Source of the DNA: Candidatus Heimdallarchaeota archaeon B3_Heim
GTDB lineage: Archaea; Asgardarchaeota; Heimdallarchaeia; Hodarchaeales; Hodarchaeaceae
Assembly (NCBI GenBank): GCA_003144275.1
Contig: NJBF01000003.1
Span: 62,001 to 126,000, forward strand
Reading direction: 5' to 3'
Length of the DNA: 64,000 nt
Below, in pieces: positions 44,898-54,137 of the stretch. Under the pieces are notes generated by a model. That model did not search any database, was not told where the DNA came from, and saw only the letters and a list, made by a program, of their open reading frames with translations. Made by a program: the position numbers and the translations under genes. The number at the start of each line of letters is the position of its first letter. Position 1 is the first letter of the stretch.

Positions 44898-45425
44898 ATG
44901 CGTTTCAAGAGTCAAAAAATATGGATTTTTCCAGAAGATGATATTAACACGGATGTAATATTCCCAGGACGGTATACGTATGAGCCGCTAACACCTGATG
45001 AAATGGCTCGTCACGCCCTAGAAGATTATGATTCTAAATTCATTGAAGAAGTGGAAGAGGGAGATATCATCGTGGCAGGCAATAATTTTGGAGCTGGTTC
45101 AAGTCGAGAGCAAGCAGTTACCTGTTTACAAGCTGCTGGAATTAGTTGTATTATTGCAAAATCGTTTGCACGTATATATTTTCGAAATGCTATCAACCAG
45201 GCGCTTCCCCTCGTTATTTCGCCGGAATGTTCAGACTTTATAACAAAGAATAAGAAAAATCTATTATCCTCTAAAGAAAAAATTGATGTAGATTTTGATA
45301 ATGGCCTCCTTAAGATTAAAGATAAAGTGTTTTCATTCCCCAAACTTGATGATCAGGCACTTCAAATCTTTAAGGCCGGAGGTTTAGTTGAATATACTAA
45401 AACTAGGTTAAAGAAAAGTACGTGA
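44898..45425 (+). CDS. Aconitase-family small subunit (LeuD/HacB type), pair B
   Basis: This 175-residue subunit has IFPEDDINTDVIFPGRYTY, GNNFGAGSSREQAVTCLQAAG and KSFARIYFRNAINQALPL, the standard swivel-domain motifs. The specificity loop region is RYTYEPLTPDE, neither the isopropylmalate (YLVY-like) nor homoaconitate (YLRT-like) pattern I know. It starts 2 nt after the large subunit stop, and the pair is surely co-translated. Confidence 0.9.
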   Translation: MRFKSQKIWIFPEDDINTDVIFPGRYTYEPLTPDEMARHALEDYDSKFIEEVEEGDIIVAGNNFGAGSSREQAVTCLQAAGISCIIAKSFARIYFRNAINQALPLVISPECSDFITKNKKNLLSSKEKIDVDFDNGLLKIKDKVFSFPKLDDQALQIFKAGGLVEYTKTRLKKST

Positions 45426-45700
45426 TACTTGGCGCATAATTCAGCCACTTTTTCTCTTTTCTTTATCATTTACTCTTATATTTATGATAACATAAGTAAA
45501 GATCAAGTTTTTCCCTTATTATCGAACATAGGTAAATGTATTAATTTTCATATACCTTTCTATATTGCGATAAACGCAATTCATGCTCAACCACAAGTGA
45601 AAACCGGATTTCTGGTGTTTTTACAGAGAATTTTAAACCAATCTATATACCACCCATCATTCCTTGATGACTTAGATATCAAGTTAAACGGTGAAAAAAT

Positions 45701-46840
45701 ATGATAACAAAACTAAGTTATATGAAAAGGCATTTATTTGCCTTGTTGGCAATACCCCTACTTTTAGGGATAACATTTGCAGCAATTCTTCCTGCAACAG
45801 GATTCACAGGAATGATAGTTGCTGAGGATGACGAAAGTGATGAACTCAGTGAAACTGAAACCTCTGAGGTCGAAGATGAGGATGATGAGGATGAGAAGAT
45901 TGAAGACTCTGACGATGATGAGGTAGACGATGAAATTGAAGAGAAAAATGAACGTGAAGTCGAAATCGAAGTTGAGGATTATTCAGTTCAGATCAAAACG
46001 CAATTGAAACTTGGTGAAAACAAAGATGAAATCAAGGTGAAATTCACGGTTGATGATAATCCAAAATTCAAATTAGAGTATGAATCGGAAGTTGGTGATA
46101 CAGAAACAGAATTAGATTTTACTATCAAATTCAAAAGTATCACAGAATATTTAGATATTGACTCAAATGGTGTGTATAACAAATCCGTAGATGAAGAATT
46201 ACAGGTCCTGAAATTTGAGGATATGGAGTTTCTTCCCATTGAATATTCAACATCAACAGTATCTAATACAACAGTTCACCTGTTCAAATCCTCATCTGTA
46301 GATGGAATGTTTACACTCCAATTTTATGTTGCTGGAGAATTTACCCCAGTTAATGGATCGCTTGTAGCTCCAACAGAGGTAAAAATCGATATAGGTATCC
46401 ATGATTTTCCTTATCTTAACGAAAGTTCCCGCTTAGCCCTTTACACGAAGCTCGAAAGTGAAGCGGAATATGAACATGATAGTGATACTGAAGATGAAAC
46501 CAAAGGTCTCTCGTCAGATGAAGAAGAAGAAGTGGAAGTTGAAATGAGCGGATTCGTAGGGTTCTTTTCATGGAGTGAACTAGTGGTTGTAGATGGACAA
46601 AATATGAGCATTATATCAAGTCCTGTGGGAACTGATGATATTGATGCCAATGAGCAGAAAATCTATCTTAACTATCCCCATGGTGCTGAGATCATCCATG
46701 ATCCAAAAGTTGGAGTTGCGGGAATATTACAAATGGATGTCATCCAGACCCCAACGAATATACCTGGATTTGAAACATTAATTGCTGCTTTTGCTTTTTT
46801 GACTGTAGCTATAGTAACTGTTTACCGTCGTCGACGGTAA
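45701..46840 (+). CDS. Acidic cell-surface protein with a C-terminal sorting-type anchor (paralogue 1)
   Basis: This 379-residue protein has an N-terminal signal helix (KRHLFALLAIPLLLGITFAA) followed by a very acidic Asp/Glu stretch of about 50 residues. The large beta-rich domain has N-linked sequons, and PGF before a hydrophobic helix and RRRR at the end matches the archaeal PGF-CTERM sorting layout. Start at ATG 45701 or 45722. The central domain matches the gene at 46949 in length and in details (DDEIE..NER, EYxSE). The acidic stretch may bind Ca2+ or other metal ions. Function unknown. The end of the coding sequence overlaps a terminator hairpin. Confidence 0.75.
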   Translation: MITKLSYMKRHLFALLAIPLLLGITFAAILPATGFTGMIVAEDDESDELSETETSEVEDEDDEDEKIEDSDDDEVDDEIEEKNEREVEIEVEDYSVQIKTQLKLGENKDEIKVKFTVDDNPKFKLEYESEVGDTETELDFTIKFKSITEYLDIDSNGVYNKSVDEELQVLKFEDMEFLPIEYSTSTVSNTTVHLFKSSSVDGMFTLQFYVAGEFTPVNGSLVAPTEVKIDIGIHDFPYLNESSRLALYTKLESEAEYEHDSDTEDETKGLSSDEEEEVEVEMSGFVGFFSWSELVVVDGQNMSIISSPVGTDDIDANEQKIYLNYPHGAEIIHDPKVGVAGILQMDVIQTPTNIPGFETLIAAFAFLTVAIVTVYRRRR

Positions 46841-46874
46841 CCTTTTTTTACTTTTTTTTCCTTTTTTTTTTAAC
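46822..46874 (+). terminator. Palindrome and T tracts at the end of the surface protein gene
   Basis: TTACCGTCG (46822-46830) and CGACGGTAA (46832-46840) are perfectly complementary and include the last arginine codons and stop codon. Three T runs follow (46843-46849, 46852-46859, 46862-46871). The T runs alone should end archaeal transcription; the palindrome may strengthen this, so the paralogue at 46949 may have its own promoter. Confidence 0.6.
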
Positions 46875-46948
46875 CATGTTTCCCAGGAGTATTCGAATAG
46901 TAGGATGCTAATGGCCTGAAAAACTATCAAACACGAGAGAGAAAGAAC

Positions 46949-48061
46949 ATGTTGAGACAAATCAAAGAACTAAGTGTCAAGAAATCATCACTTCTTTCCC
47001 TTTTACTGCTCTATTTATTCATCTTACTAATTTTCTCATCTATTATGGTCCCCTCAGGGGTCTCTGGTTGGATTTCTGAAGATGATAAAATCATGGATGA
47101 TGAGGATGATGATGGTTTAGATGATGAAATAGAGGATTTAAACGAACGGACTTTACAGATAGAGGTAGAAGAAGACCAGGTTGAAATTCAATCCGAACTA
47201 AAAAACGGGACAACGAATGATAAAATTAATATTATCTTTAAGTCATCTGGCGGACCTGAATTTCGCTTAGAATACCAATCAGAGTCTGATTCGGATGAAA
47301 TCGAACTTAGTTTCGATGTACAGTTTTTTTCTATAATAGAATTTATTGATACAAATGGAAATAATGTACTTGATGAAGGTGAAGAAATTCAGGAATATGA
47401 GCTTGAAACAGATTTTACCCCAATTTCTTATAATATCAGGAATGATGGATTTGGTTATGAGATTCACACTTTCAATACAACTTCTGAAGATGGAGTATTT
47501 TCTCTGCAATTTTATGTGTTCACCAATATTTCCTCATTGAATGGAGGAATAGTAGTACCAAGTGAAATAAAAATGGATCTTGCAATACGAGATTACCCAT
47601 TTCTTGAATCCACATCAAAACTAGCTCTTTATACACAACTAGAGGCCGAAAGTGAATTCGAAATTGATGATCAGACTGAGGATGAAGAGCATAATCGCAC
47701 ATCCGATGAAAAAGAGGTTGATGTGACAGTAGGTAATTTCACAGGCTTTTTTTCATGGTATGAATATGCTTTAGTGGATGGAATCAACAAAACAGTCTAC
47801 CATAGTAATGTCGAAAGCGATGAATCTGACAAGGAAAAGATATTCCTCATTTATGAGAACGGAAGTCGAATAATCCATGATCCGAAAATAGGGTTTGAGA
47901 ATATAACAAAATTAGAACTTCCCTTCATTCCACCTGAGATAATACCTAGTATCCTTTCAGTATTAGCCCTTCCTGATGATAAGTATCTCCTAGCAGTAAT
48001 CATACTAACAACAATTATGGTGCCCAGTGCATGGTTGCTTTACAGAAAGAATCAAGTGTAG
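46949..48061 (+). CDS. Acidic cell-surface protein (paralogue 2)
   Basis: This 370-residue protein has the same plan as its neighbour: signal helix (residues about 14-35), acidic stretch (DDEDDDGLDDEIEDLNERT), a homologous outside domain with the shared FFSWYE/FFSWSE motif and RIIHDPK/EIIHDPK, and a C-terminal helix. Its anchor lacks the PGF motif and has a different helix end (SAWLLYRKNQV). It therefore probably stays as a membrane protein instead of being processed like paralogue 1. The two are a tandem duplication. A membrane-anchored regulator gene follows 64 nt downstream. Confidence 0.75.
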   Translation: MLRQIKELSVKKSSLLSLLLLYLFILLIFSSIMVPSGVSGWISEDDKIMDDEDDDGLDDEIEDLNERTLQIEVEEDQVEIQSELKNGTTNDKINIIFKSSGGPEFRLEYQSESDSDEIELSFDVQFFSIIEFIDTNGNNVLDEGEEIQEYELETDFTPISYNIRNDGFGYEIHTFNTTSEDGVFSLQFYVFTNISSLNGGIVVPSEIKMDLAIRDYPFLESTSKLALYTQLEAESEFEIDDQTEDEEHNRTSDEKEVDVTVGNFTGFFSWYEYALVDGINKTVYHSNVESDESDKEKIFLIYENGSRIIHDPKIGFENITKLELPFIPPEIIPSILSVLALPDDKYLLAVIILTTIMVPSAWLLYRKNQV

Positions 48062-48125
48062 TAAGATAACTACACGGTATGCCTGGTTCATTCTGAGCAA
48101 ATTACAAGATTCGACGTGATTCAAA

Positions 48126-48953
48126 GTGAATTCTAACGAAGTCTCTGAAGAGGAACAAAATATCAATGAGTCAGTCATCAAAGCTTTGAATCATAAAATT
48201 AGAAGAGCCCTTTTACTAGAGTTGTATAAACATGGATGGGGTGGGTACTCCGAGCTTTCAAAATCATTAAATATTAAGGCTGGTAGTTTCTACCATCATA
48301 TGCGATTATTAGAAGAATCAGGATTGGTTAAGCAATTAAAAGATAAATTATATGAAATTACTCCTCAAGGAGCGCAAGCGTCAGAATTCATTAGGGGAAG
48401 CTTTTCTCCGCTTGAGGAGAGTCGATTTACAAAGATACTTCAGATATTTACTCCAATTTCCTCACAAATTACTTCATTTCCGAAGGCTAGCTTGCTAGTT
48501 CTGCTTCTAATTCACATTGTAGGACTGTTTTGGCTTGCTTCTGACCAAAAGACAAGTATTATTGGTTTTTTTATCGTACAGTCAAATGATCCTATCCTTG
48601 CTTTGATGAATAGCATACTTTATACTTCGCTAGGCTTGATAGGTTTGTATTCTTACTTTCAATATATGTATAGGCGAGTAGTAACCAAAATTAATCTAGC
48701 GTCACATATCTTATTTCCAGAATCTGTTTTTGTTGGTTTCTTTGCGTTACTAAGTCTTACTCCATCATTAGAGATTTATAATTCAATTCCTTTAGAAATT
48801 GTTATTATATTTACAATTGTATATCAGTTAGTCAGCATTTCTTATTATGTTCATGTTTTTCAGAAAGCTAATATACAATTACTGGGAAGTGTACTAATCG
48901 TATTGCTTCTTCTACAGTATTACCACTTGTTAATTCTTTTTTGGCTTCTATAA
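48126..48953 (+). CDS. ArsR-like winged helix with membrane domain
   Basis: Residues about 15-95 form a winged helix (ALNHKIRRALLLELYKHGW, KAGSFYHHMRLLEESGLV). Residues about 120-275 form four or five membrane helices. This is a one-component membrane regulator with no obvious outside domain. Located 64 nt behind two paralogous surface proteins on the same strand, it may sense the state of the cell surface and regulate them. This link is inference. GTG 48126 is used as start. Confidence 0.78.
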   Translation: MNSNEVSEEEQNINESVIKALNHKIRRALLLELYKHGWGGYSELSKSLNIKAGSFYHHMRLLEESGLVKQLKDKLYEITPQGAQASEFIRGSFSPLEESRFTKILQIFTPISSQITSFPKASLLVLLLIHIVGLFWLASDQKTSIIGFFIVQSNDPILALMNSILYTSLGLIGLYSYFQYMYRRVVTKINLASHILFPESVFVGFFALLSLTPSLEIYNSIPLEIVIIFTIVYQLVSISYYVHVFQKANIQLLGSVLIVLLLLQYYHLLILFWLL

Positions 48954-48995
48954 TTAAGGGATAAATTTATCAATTGGAGTCTCCTCCTTTACTTG

Positions 48996-49472
48996 ATGCC
49001 TTTAGATAAAGCCAAACTGGACGCTCTATTGGAAGAGATCGCTCTTTTAGATAAAAAAATTGACTCCCGTAAACCTATTCGAAAAAAACCACGCTTAACA
49101 ACAACCCCTCATAGTTTATCCCCATTAAAACAACCGGAACTACTTGAAACTGAAAAAATGTTATATTTTCAGTTCTGTCATTATTTCAAATTAACTATGC
49201 TCTCTATTGAACATACTGAAGTTGCATTAGAAATTTGGATTAAAGGGGTTCTTCCTCATCTTCTCAAATTGTTTAATCTCGAAAATGAAGAATGGGAAAG
49301 ACTGTGCGAAATCGGAGATAAAGACACTCAGACACAAAAGGAGCTTGATGAGGATTGGGTCACTTTTTTCCGTGAGGTAGTCGAAAATGGAAGGATTGAA
49401 GAGGAGGTTCTTTCATTTATCCATGAAGGAAAAAAGAAAAAAGAATATCTTACTCGTACAAATATAAAGTAA
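48996..49472 (+). CDS. Unknown small soluble protein
   Basis: This 158-residue protein has a basic linker (residues about 22-45, RKPIRKKPRLTTTPH) followed by a helical domain with aromatic and acidic residues (HYFKLTMLSIEHTEVALEIW, WVTFFREVVENG) and a lysine-rich tail. No family recognised. ATG 48996 follows a TTG at 48993. No operon partner is evident. Confidence 0.5.
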   Translation: MPLDKAKLDALLEEIALLDKKIDSRKPIRKKPRLTTTPHSLSPLKQPELLETEKMLYFQFCHYFKLTMLSIEHTEVALEIWIKGVLPHLLKLFNLENEEWERLCEIGDKDTQTQKELDEDWVTFFREVVENGRIEEEVLSFIHEGKKKKEYLTRTNIK

Positions 49473-49498
49473 GATAGCAACTTCTACTTATATTTTAC

Positions 49499-50041
49499 TT
49501 ATCCTTTTTTCTTCTGCTGTGGAGAGGGAACCAGAATAAGGTCATATTCACGTGAACCTATTCCTTGAGAATAAGCAGCAGCTAATTGTGTTTCTGCAAT
49601 AATGGGTCGAGATACAGGATCAACAAATCGGCTATATAAACCCAATTTTTGATTTTCAGCTTCCAATGCTCGTTCATTCGGTTCAATTCGTCCACTTGGA
49701 GAATTCATTCCAGTTTCCGCAGGTGACATGGGTAGTCCCCGAGCTTTAGTGACAAGATCCACACTTGCTTGATCTATAGCAATTGGATCTTCAGAATACA
49801 AGATGCCCTGGTCTGGAACGAGAAGATGTCCACCTGCAGACATACAATCACAATGGCTTGTGATATCAATTGCGATGTTGAAATATCTTAATCTCTCCTT
49901 TCCAGTCCCTTTTACTACTCCTCCAGCATTATCCATCATTCTTTCTACTTGTTCCACACTGGGAACCCGGCGTCTTAATGCAAAAACTCGTTCTTTTTCC
50001 ATATCCTTTCCGTGATGACATTTATCAAAACACATGATCAT
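49499..50041 (-). pseudogene. DUF362-family protein, 3' fragment cut by the 361-bp element
   Basis: The residues NIAIDITSHCDCMSAGG and LVPDQGILYSEDPIAIDQAS followed by VDLVTKARGLP are the C-terminal part of DUF362 proteins, which are iron-sulfur-associated proteins of unknown function. The N-terminal two thirds are missing. The frame starts inside the terminal repeat of the element at 50033-50394, which supplies the first codons. The element therefore probably truncated this gene. The other side of the element shows no remaining 5' half, so a deletion followed. Confidence 0.78.
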
Positions 50042-50394
50042 TTTTGTCCGACAAAGCGAGATTACTCGTATTCGCTAACCTCTCCCTCTCTCTTACATTC
50101 ATAAAAAGCCTCCCTCCATAACCTCTTCCAAGCGAGGTGATGAAAAGAAAAATTCCTAACTTCTTGGGTCTTATTCACTTGTAACTACGTGAGACGAGTT
50201 ACCCGTCAAAGGCAAGAGAAGAATGACCCTTTAGACGTGAGAGGTATTAGCGCTGGGGATATCAGCAGTAAGGATGCTTCAAGTAGTCCCAATGAATAGT
50301 AACCCTTTTAGTGGTGCTAATCTGCTGGATAGCGGATGTGTGACTCATCCTGTCCAGAACTCTTTTCAAGAGTTGTCTGACAAATCTAGTCATG
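50033..50394 (-). repeat. 361-bp structured element, copy 2 (inverted)
   Basis: This is the reverse complement of the element at 618-978, 362 bp long, again starting and ending with CATG and with TTTGTCNGACAA palindromes (50044-50055 and 50373-50384). Conserved blocks lie at 50327-50357 (31 nt identical) and 50181-50208 (28 nt, one mismatch). A hairpin at 50358-50374 (AACTCT/AGAGTT) sits where copy 1 has a hairpin of different sequence. It truncates a DUF362 gene at its left edge. Confidence 0.8.
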
Positions 50395-50444
50395 AACCAA
50401 AGCTATAAAAATAGTAATGTAAGAGAATTACATAATCATTTTTC

Positions 50445-51113
50445 ATGGTGAAATTACTAATGAGATTCGGTCCAACTTCTTTTTCTAGTGATACAGAACT
50501 TACTAAACCCTTAACCTCTTTCGGCCCACTAGTTGCTAAAGGTAATCTTTATGCTTCGGAGATAAAAACTAATGGTCCTTGTTCGATAGGAGACAATTTA
50601 GAGATAGATTTATCGCTAAAGGTGAATGGTCCTCTAGTTGTAAAAGGATCCTTAACCTGTCACAAAGAGGCGGCTGCCAAAGTTAATGGCCCTGTAAACA
50701 TCAATAATGGCATCATTGGTGGAAAAATCAAAATAAACGGCCCATTGAAAGCACGGTATGTAGAAGTCAATAATTTCAAGGTGAATGGACCATTAACCGT
50801 TGAGGAAGACATTATAGCTGAAGAAAATATTATTATTGGAGTAGGACGGTCAAGCAAAGGACGTGAAGGTCAATCTGTGTCAGTAGGAGGAGTTATTGCA
50901 GCGCCAGTAATTCGGATCACCAATTATTCTTCTATGTTTTCAGCTGCTAAAATCATTAAAAAAGTAATAGGATTAAAGGATAACTTTGAAAGAGTATTAA
51001 TTCTTAAAGATCTAAAATTTAAAGCTGAAAAATTAGAGTTAGAGGGAATCGAATTAGAAAATTGTGACACAACTGAAGTTGGAGAAATTATTCAGATTCA
51101 TTCTAAAAAATAA
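50445..51113 (+). CDS. Bactofilin-like beta-solenoid protein with NGP repeats
   Basis: This 222-residue protein contains at least five repeats with the motif K-x-NGP (KTNGPCSIG, KVNGPLVVKG, KVNGPVNI, KINGPLKAR, KVNGPLTVEE), spaced mostly 17-25 residues. This is typical of a right-handed beta-solenoid of the polymer-forming cytoskeletal (bactofilin) class. The remaining C-terminal 70 residues are a helical and acidic tail. It has no signal peptide, so it is cytoplasmic. Bactofilins polymerise without nucleotides and shape or organise cells. That it polymerises here is inference. Confidence 0.75.
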   Translation: MVKLLMRFGPTSFSSDTELTKPLTSFGPLVAKGNLYASEIKTNGPCSIGDNLEIDLSLKVNGPLVVKGSLTCHKEAAAKVNGPVNINNGIIGGKIKINGPLKARYVEVNNFKVNGPLTVEEDIIAEENIIIGVGRSSKGREGQSVSVGGVIAAPVIRITNYSSMFSAAKIIKKVIGLKDNFERVLILKDLKFKAEKLELEGIELENCDTTEVGEIIQIHSKK

Positions 51114-51200
51114 GTTACAAGAATTGACCTTTTTCTTATTTGTTTTTCAAAGAATGTTTTTTAGTAACAATCGAAAATTCCTATATGCTTTCTTAATACA

Positions 51201-51221
51201 GGGAGGAGAAAAATTTAAATA
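51201..51221 (+). promoter_or_regulatory. Promoter of the BMP-type transporter locus
   Basis: A purine-rich BRE (GGGAGGAGAA) directly precedes AAATTTAAATA, a good TATA box. Its centre lies about 42 nt before ATG 51258, giving a leader of about 15 nt. This is the clearest archaeal promoter in the window. Confidence 0.7.
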
Positions 51222-51257
51222 TTCACATCATCCTTTCACTTAGGCGGATGATAGTTT

Positions 51258-52421
51258 ATGTCAAACATGAAAAATAGTCGAGTTTTATTAATATGTGTAG
51301 TTCTAGTAGGTGTCGTCCTGCTATCTGGTTGTACTACAACTAGTAGTGGCAAGATTAAGGCAGGATTTATCTATGTTGGTCCTATTGGCGATTATGGGTG
51401 GACTAATGCCCATGATGAAGGTAGAACTATCGTAGAAGATAAATATGACTGGTTAGAAACAGTTTATATTGAAAGTGTTGCAGAGGACACTGCGAGTGTA
51501 GTCGCAGCGGCTGATACGCTGGTAGAAGTGGAACAATGTGATGTAATATTCACGACATCCTTTGGATTTATGGATGGTACACTAGCAGCTGCTGAAAAAT
51601 ACCCCGATGTATTATTTTTCCACTGTTCAGGATTTATGAGAGGCGCAAATGTTGGTAATTATTTTGCTGATTTTTACCAGCTTTATTACCTTAATGGGTT
51701 GATGGCTGGCGCCCTAAGTCAAAGTGGTGAACTCGGATATGTTGGCGCTTTTCCAATACCTGAAGTTATTCGTCATATCAATGCATTTACGTTAGGGGCT
51801 CGAGCTGTGAACGCAACAGCTACCGTTGACGTTCGTTGGATTTACAGCTGGTACGATCCTACATTAGCAACTAATGCCGCAGATGCACTTGTCGCTGCTG
51901 GTGTCGATATGCTTGCATTTACTGAAGATTCTCCTGCAGTGATTCAAGCAGCAGAAAAGTATGATGATGTTTATGCTTTTAGTCATTATTCACCCATGCA
52001 ATACTATGGGAATGATAGTACAATTTCTGGTCAATTAGTCCATTGGGATATCTTATATGATGAGATTTTGTCAAAAGTGAATGATGGAACATATAACAAT
52101 ACCAATTTAGCTGATGTTGACTATCTCTGGTTCCTTAAAGAAGACGCAGTAGAATTAGGTGGGCTTTTTGGTGTTCCAATAAATACCATATTTGAGGATG
52201 ATCTGAAAGCAGTTGATGTCAGTGGTGAAACAGCCTATGCACTTGTGATGCGCCGTCTGGATGAGATGGATGGACCTACTGTTACATTTGACCCTTTTAC
52301 TGGTCCGATTAAGGCCCAAAACGGTACCATAATGTTTGCTGATGGAGTACAAGCAACAATACCTGATTTGTTTGCATTTATGGACTGGTTTGTTGAAGGA
52401 GTTATTGGTTCACCTTCTTAA
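51258..52421 (+). CDS. BMP-family ABC transporter lipoprotein (nucleoside binding)
   Basis: This 387-residue protein has a signal helix ending in LLSGC (lipobox) followed by a flexible TTTSSG linker. The mature part is a BmpA/NupN-type periplasmic binding protein with GPIGDYGWTNAHDEGR near the N-terminus, TTSFGFMDG and FFHCSGF. The family usually binds purine nucleosides. An internal ATG at 51267 is also possible. It is followed by the double ATPase and two permeases, so all parts of the importer are present. A terminator hairpin separates it from the ATPase gene, allowing higher expression of the binding protein. Confidence 0.92.
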   Translation: MSNMKNSRVLLICVVLVGVVLLSGCTTTSSGKIKAGFIYVGPIGDYGWTNAHDEGRTIVEDKYDWLETVYIESVAEDTASVVAAADTLVEVEQCDVIFTTSFGFMDGTLAAAEKYPDVLFFHCSGFMRGANVGNYFADFYQLYYLNGLMAGALSQSGELGYVGAFPIPEVIRHINAFTLGARAVNATATVDVRWIYSWYDPTLATNAADALVAAGVDMLAFTEDSPAVIQAAEKYDDVYAFSHYSPMQYYGNDSTISGQLVHWDILYDEILSKVNDGTYNNTNLADVDYLWFLKEDAVELGGLFGVPINTIFEDDLKAVDVSGETAYALVMRRLDEMDGPTVTFDPFTGPIKAQNGTIMFADGVQATIPDLFAFMDWFVEGVIGSPS

Positions 52422-52431
52422 AAAGTCAAAT

Positions 52432-52459
52432 AGGGAAATTTTCCCTTCTATTTTTTTTT
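52432..52459 (+). terminator. Hairpin plus T tract behind the BMP lipoprotein gene
   Basis: AGGGAA (52432-52437) and TTCCCT (52441-52446) form a 6-bp stem, followed by a run of nine T. It lies between the binding protein gene and the ATPase gene. It probably gives partial termination so that more binding protein than ATPase is made. Confidence 0.65.
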
Positions 52460-52550
52460 ATTAATTCATCACAATTGGTCGGAATGTCTATATACTCTCA
52501 CATTTGATATTCTATTTCACTAATAGCGTTGGAATTGAAGAGGAACTATT

Positions 52551-54137
52551 ATGGAAACTGTCCTTGAAATGCAGAATGTATGCAAAACATTTTATGGGGA
52601 TGGAGTTGAGATTCATGCGAATGACAATGTAAATTTTTCACTGAAACATGGGGAAATTCATGCTCTTTTAGGCGAAAATGGTGCTGGGAAGTCAACTCTC
52701 GTAAATAATCTCTTTCGGAAACCTGACAGTGGAACCATTTTATTACGAGGTAAAGAAGTTGAACTCAGTAATCCAATTGCAGCCCTTAGGCATGGGCTTG
52801 CTATTGCCCGTCAGGATCTTTCAAAAAGCCTGATAGAACGGCACACAGTTGCCGAAAATATTCTGAGTATATCAGAAGGTTTTTTCCTCTCCTTATCACG
52901 TATTGAACGAGAAATAACGAGTGCTCTGAATAAATATGAGTTGGGAGATATTGATCCTAAAACTAAAATCTGGAAACTTTCGGGAGGAGAAAAACAAAGA
53001 GTAGAAATCTTAAAGGCGCTTATTACGGATCCAGAAATAATAATTCTTGATGAACCAACGTCTATGCTCACACCTCCTGAAATTGTTAATCTTTTCAGTC
53101 TTCTTAATTCCCTACGCTCTCAAGGAAAAAGTATCATTATTATCACTCACCACCTTGAAGAGGCAATTAATTACTGTGATCGCATTACTGTGATGAGACA
53201 TGGAGAAGTTGTGGCTACTCTCGAAACTGAAAAAGAAAAAAACGCCTGGGTTTCCGAAGAGGAGGGAATCCGGCGTTTAGCCACCTTAATGGTTGGTAAA
53301 GAAGTATTATATGAATTAGCTCGAAAGAAAATGGAACCTGGAAAGTTAACGGCGGAAATCCAGGGCCTTTTTACTACGAATGATATGGGAGATACTGTTG
53401 TAAACGGAGTGAGTCTTCAATTAAAGGAAAATCAAATATTAGGGATTGCAGGAATATCAGGTAATGGTCAACAAGAATTAGTTGAGGCAATGCTACATTG
53501 GCGCAAAGTTGATTCTGGAAAAGTACTTATTCATGGAAAAAAAATTGATGGTGTGTCCATTGTCCAAGATATTACAGGTAAATCAATAAGAGAAATTAGA
53601 GATTTAGGAATTGCGTATATTCCAGAAGATCGTCGAAAAGCTCTTATTCTGGATTTATCGATACGAGAAAATCTTATCCTTAATTCTTACCGAAAATCAG
53701 GTGGTTTATTCATAGATCAGAAATCTATCGTGAATGTAACAGAAGAATTGATATCCATTTTCAAAATTAAAACTCCTAGTGCCCTTTCATCCGTTCGGAG
53801 TTTATCTGGGGGTAATAGACAGAAAGTAGTAGTGGCACGCGAAACAACACTCGCTCCTCCAGAAGGACGAAAATTGATTTTAATAGCAGAAAATCCGACT
53901 TTCGGACTTGACGTTGGTACGACCCAATTCGTTCGAGAAGAACTATTACGGCTAAGGGAAGAAGGGGCTGCTATTATGTTGATTTCTAGTGATTTGACAG
54001 AGGTTTTAGCTCTCAGTGATCGGATAGCTGTTATGTATAAGGGGAAAATTATGGGTATTTTGAATTCACAGGAAGCTACAAGAGAGAAAGTAGGTTTAAT
54101 GATGGGAGGATCTACACTTCAGGAGGTCATTGAATGA
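52551..54137 (+). CDS. Double ABC ATPase of the BMP/nucleoside importer
   Basis: This 528-residue protein has two ATPase halves. The first has GENGAGKST, LSGGEKQRVEIL and ILDEPTSMLTP. The second has a shorter P-loop region (GISGNGQQELVE, missing the lysine) and LSGGNRQKVVVARE with AENPTFGLDVGT. This is the NupA/RbsA/MglA type, in which the second site is degenerate. AGAGGAAC lies before the ATG. The stop overlaps the next start by 4 nt. Confidence 0.93.
   Translation: METVLEMQNVCKTFYGDGVEIHANDNVNFSLKHGEIHALLGENGAGKSTLVNNLFRKPDSGTILLRGKEVELSNPIAALRHGLAIARQDLSKSLIERHTVAENILSISEGFFLSLSRIEREITSALNKYELGDIDPKTKIWKLSGGEKQRVEILKALITDPEIIILDEPTSMLTPPEIVNLFSLLNSLRSQGKSIIIITHHLEEAINYCDRITVMRHGEVVATLETEKEKNAWVSEEEGIRRLATLMVGKEVLYELARKKMEPGKLTAEIQGLFTTNDMGDTVVNGVSLQLKENQILGIAGISGNGQQELVEAMLHWRKVDSGKVLIHGKKIDGVSIVQDITGKSIREIRDLGIAYIPEDRRKALILDLSIRENLILNSYRKSGGLFIDQKSIVNVTEELISIFKIKTPSALSSVRSLSGGNRQKVVVARETTLAPPEGRKLILIAENPTFGLDVGTTQFVREELLRLREEGAAIMLISSDLTEVLALSDRIAVMYKGKIMGILNSQEATREKVGLMMGGSTLQEVIE

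Noticed and set aside
45429..45700. 91-codon frame directly after the LeuD-type gene
   Set aside because: Starts with TTG without a binding site, has no recognisable domain and fills the upstream region of the surface protein gene.
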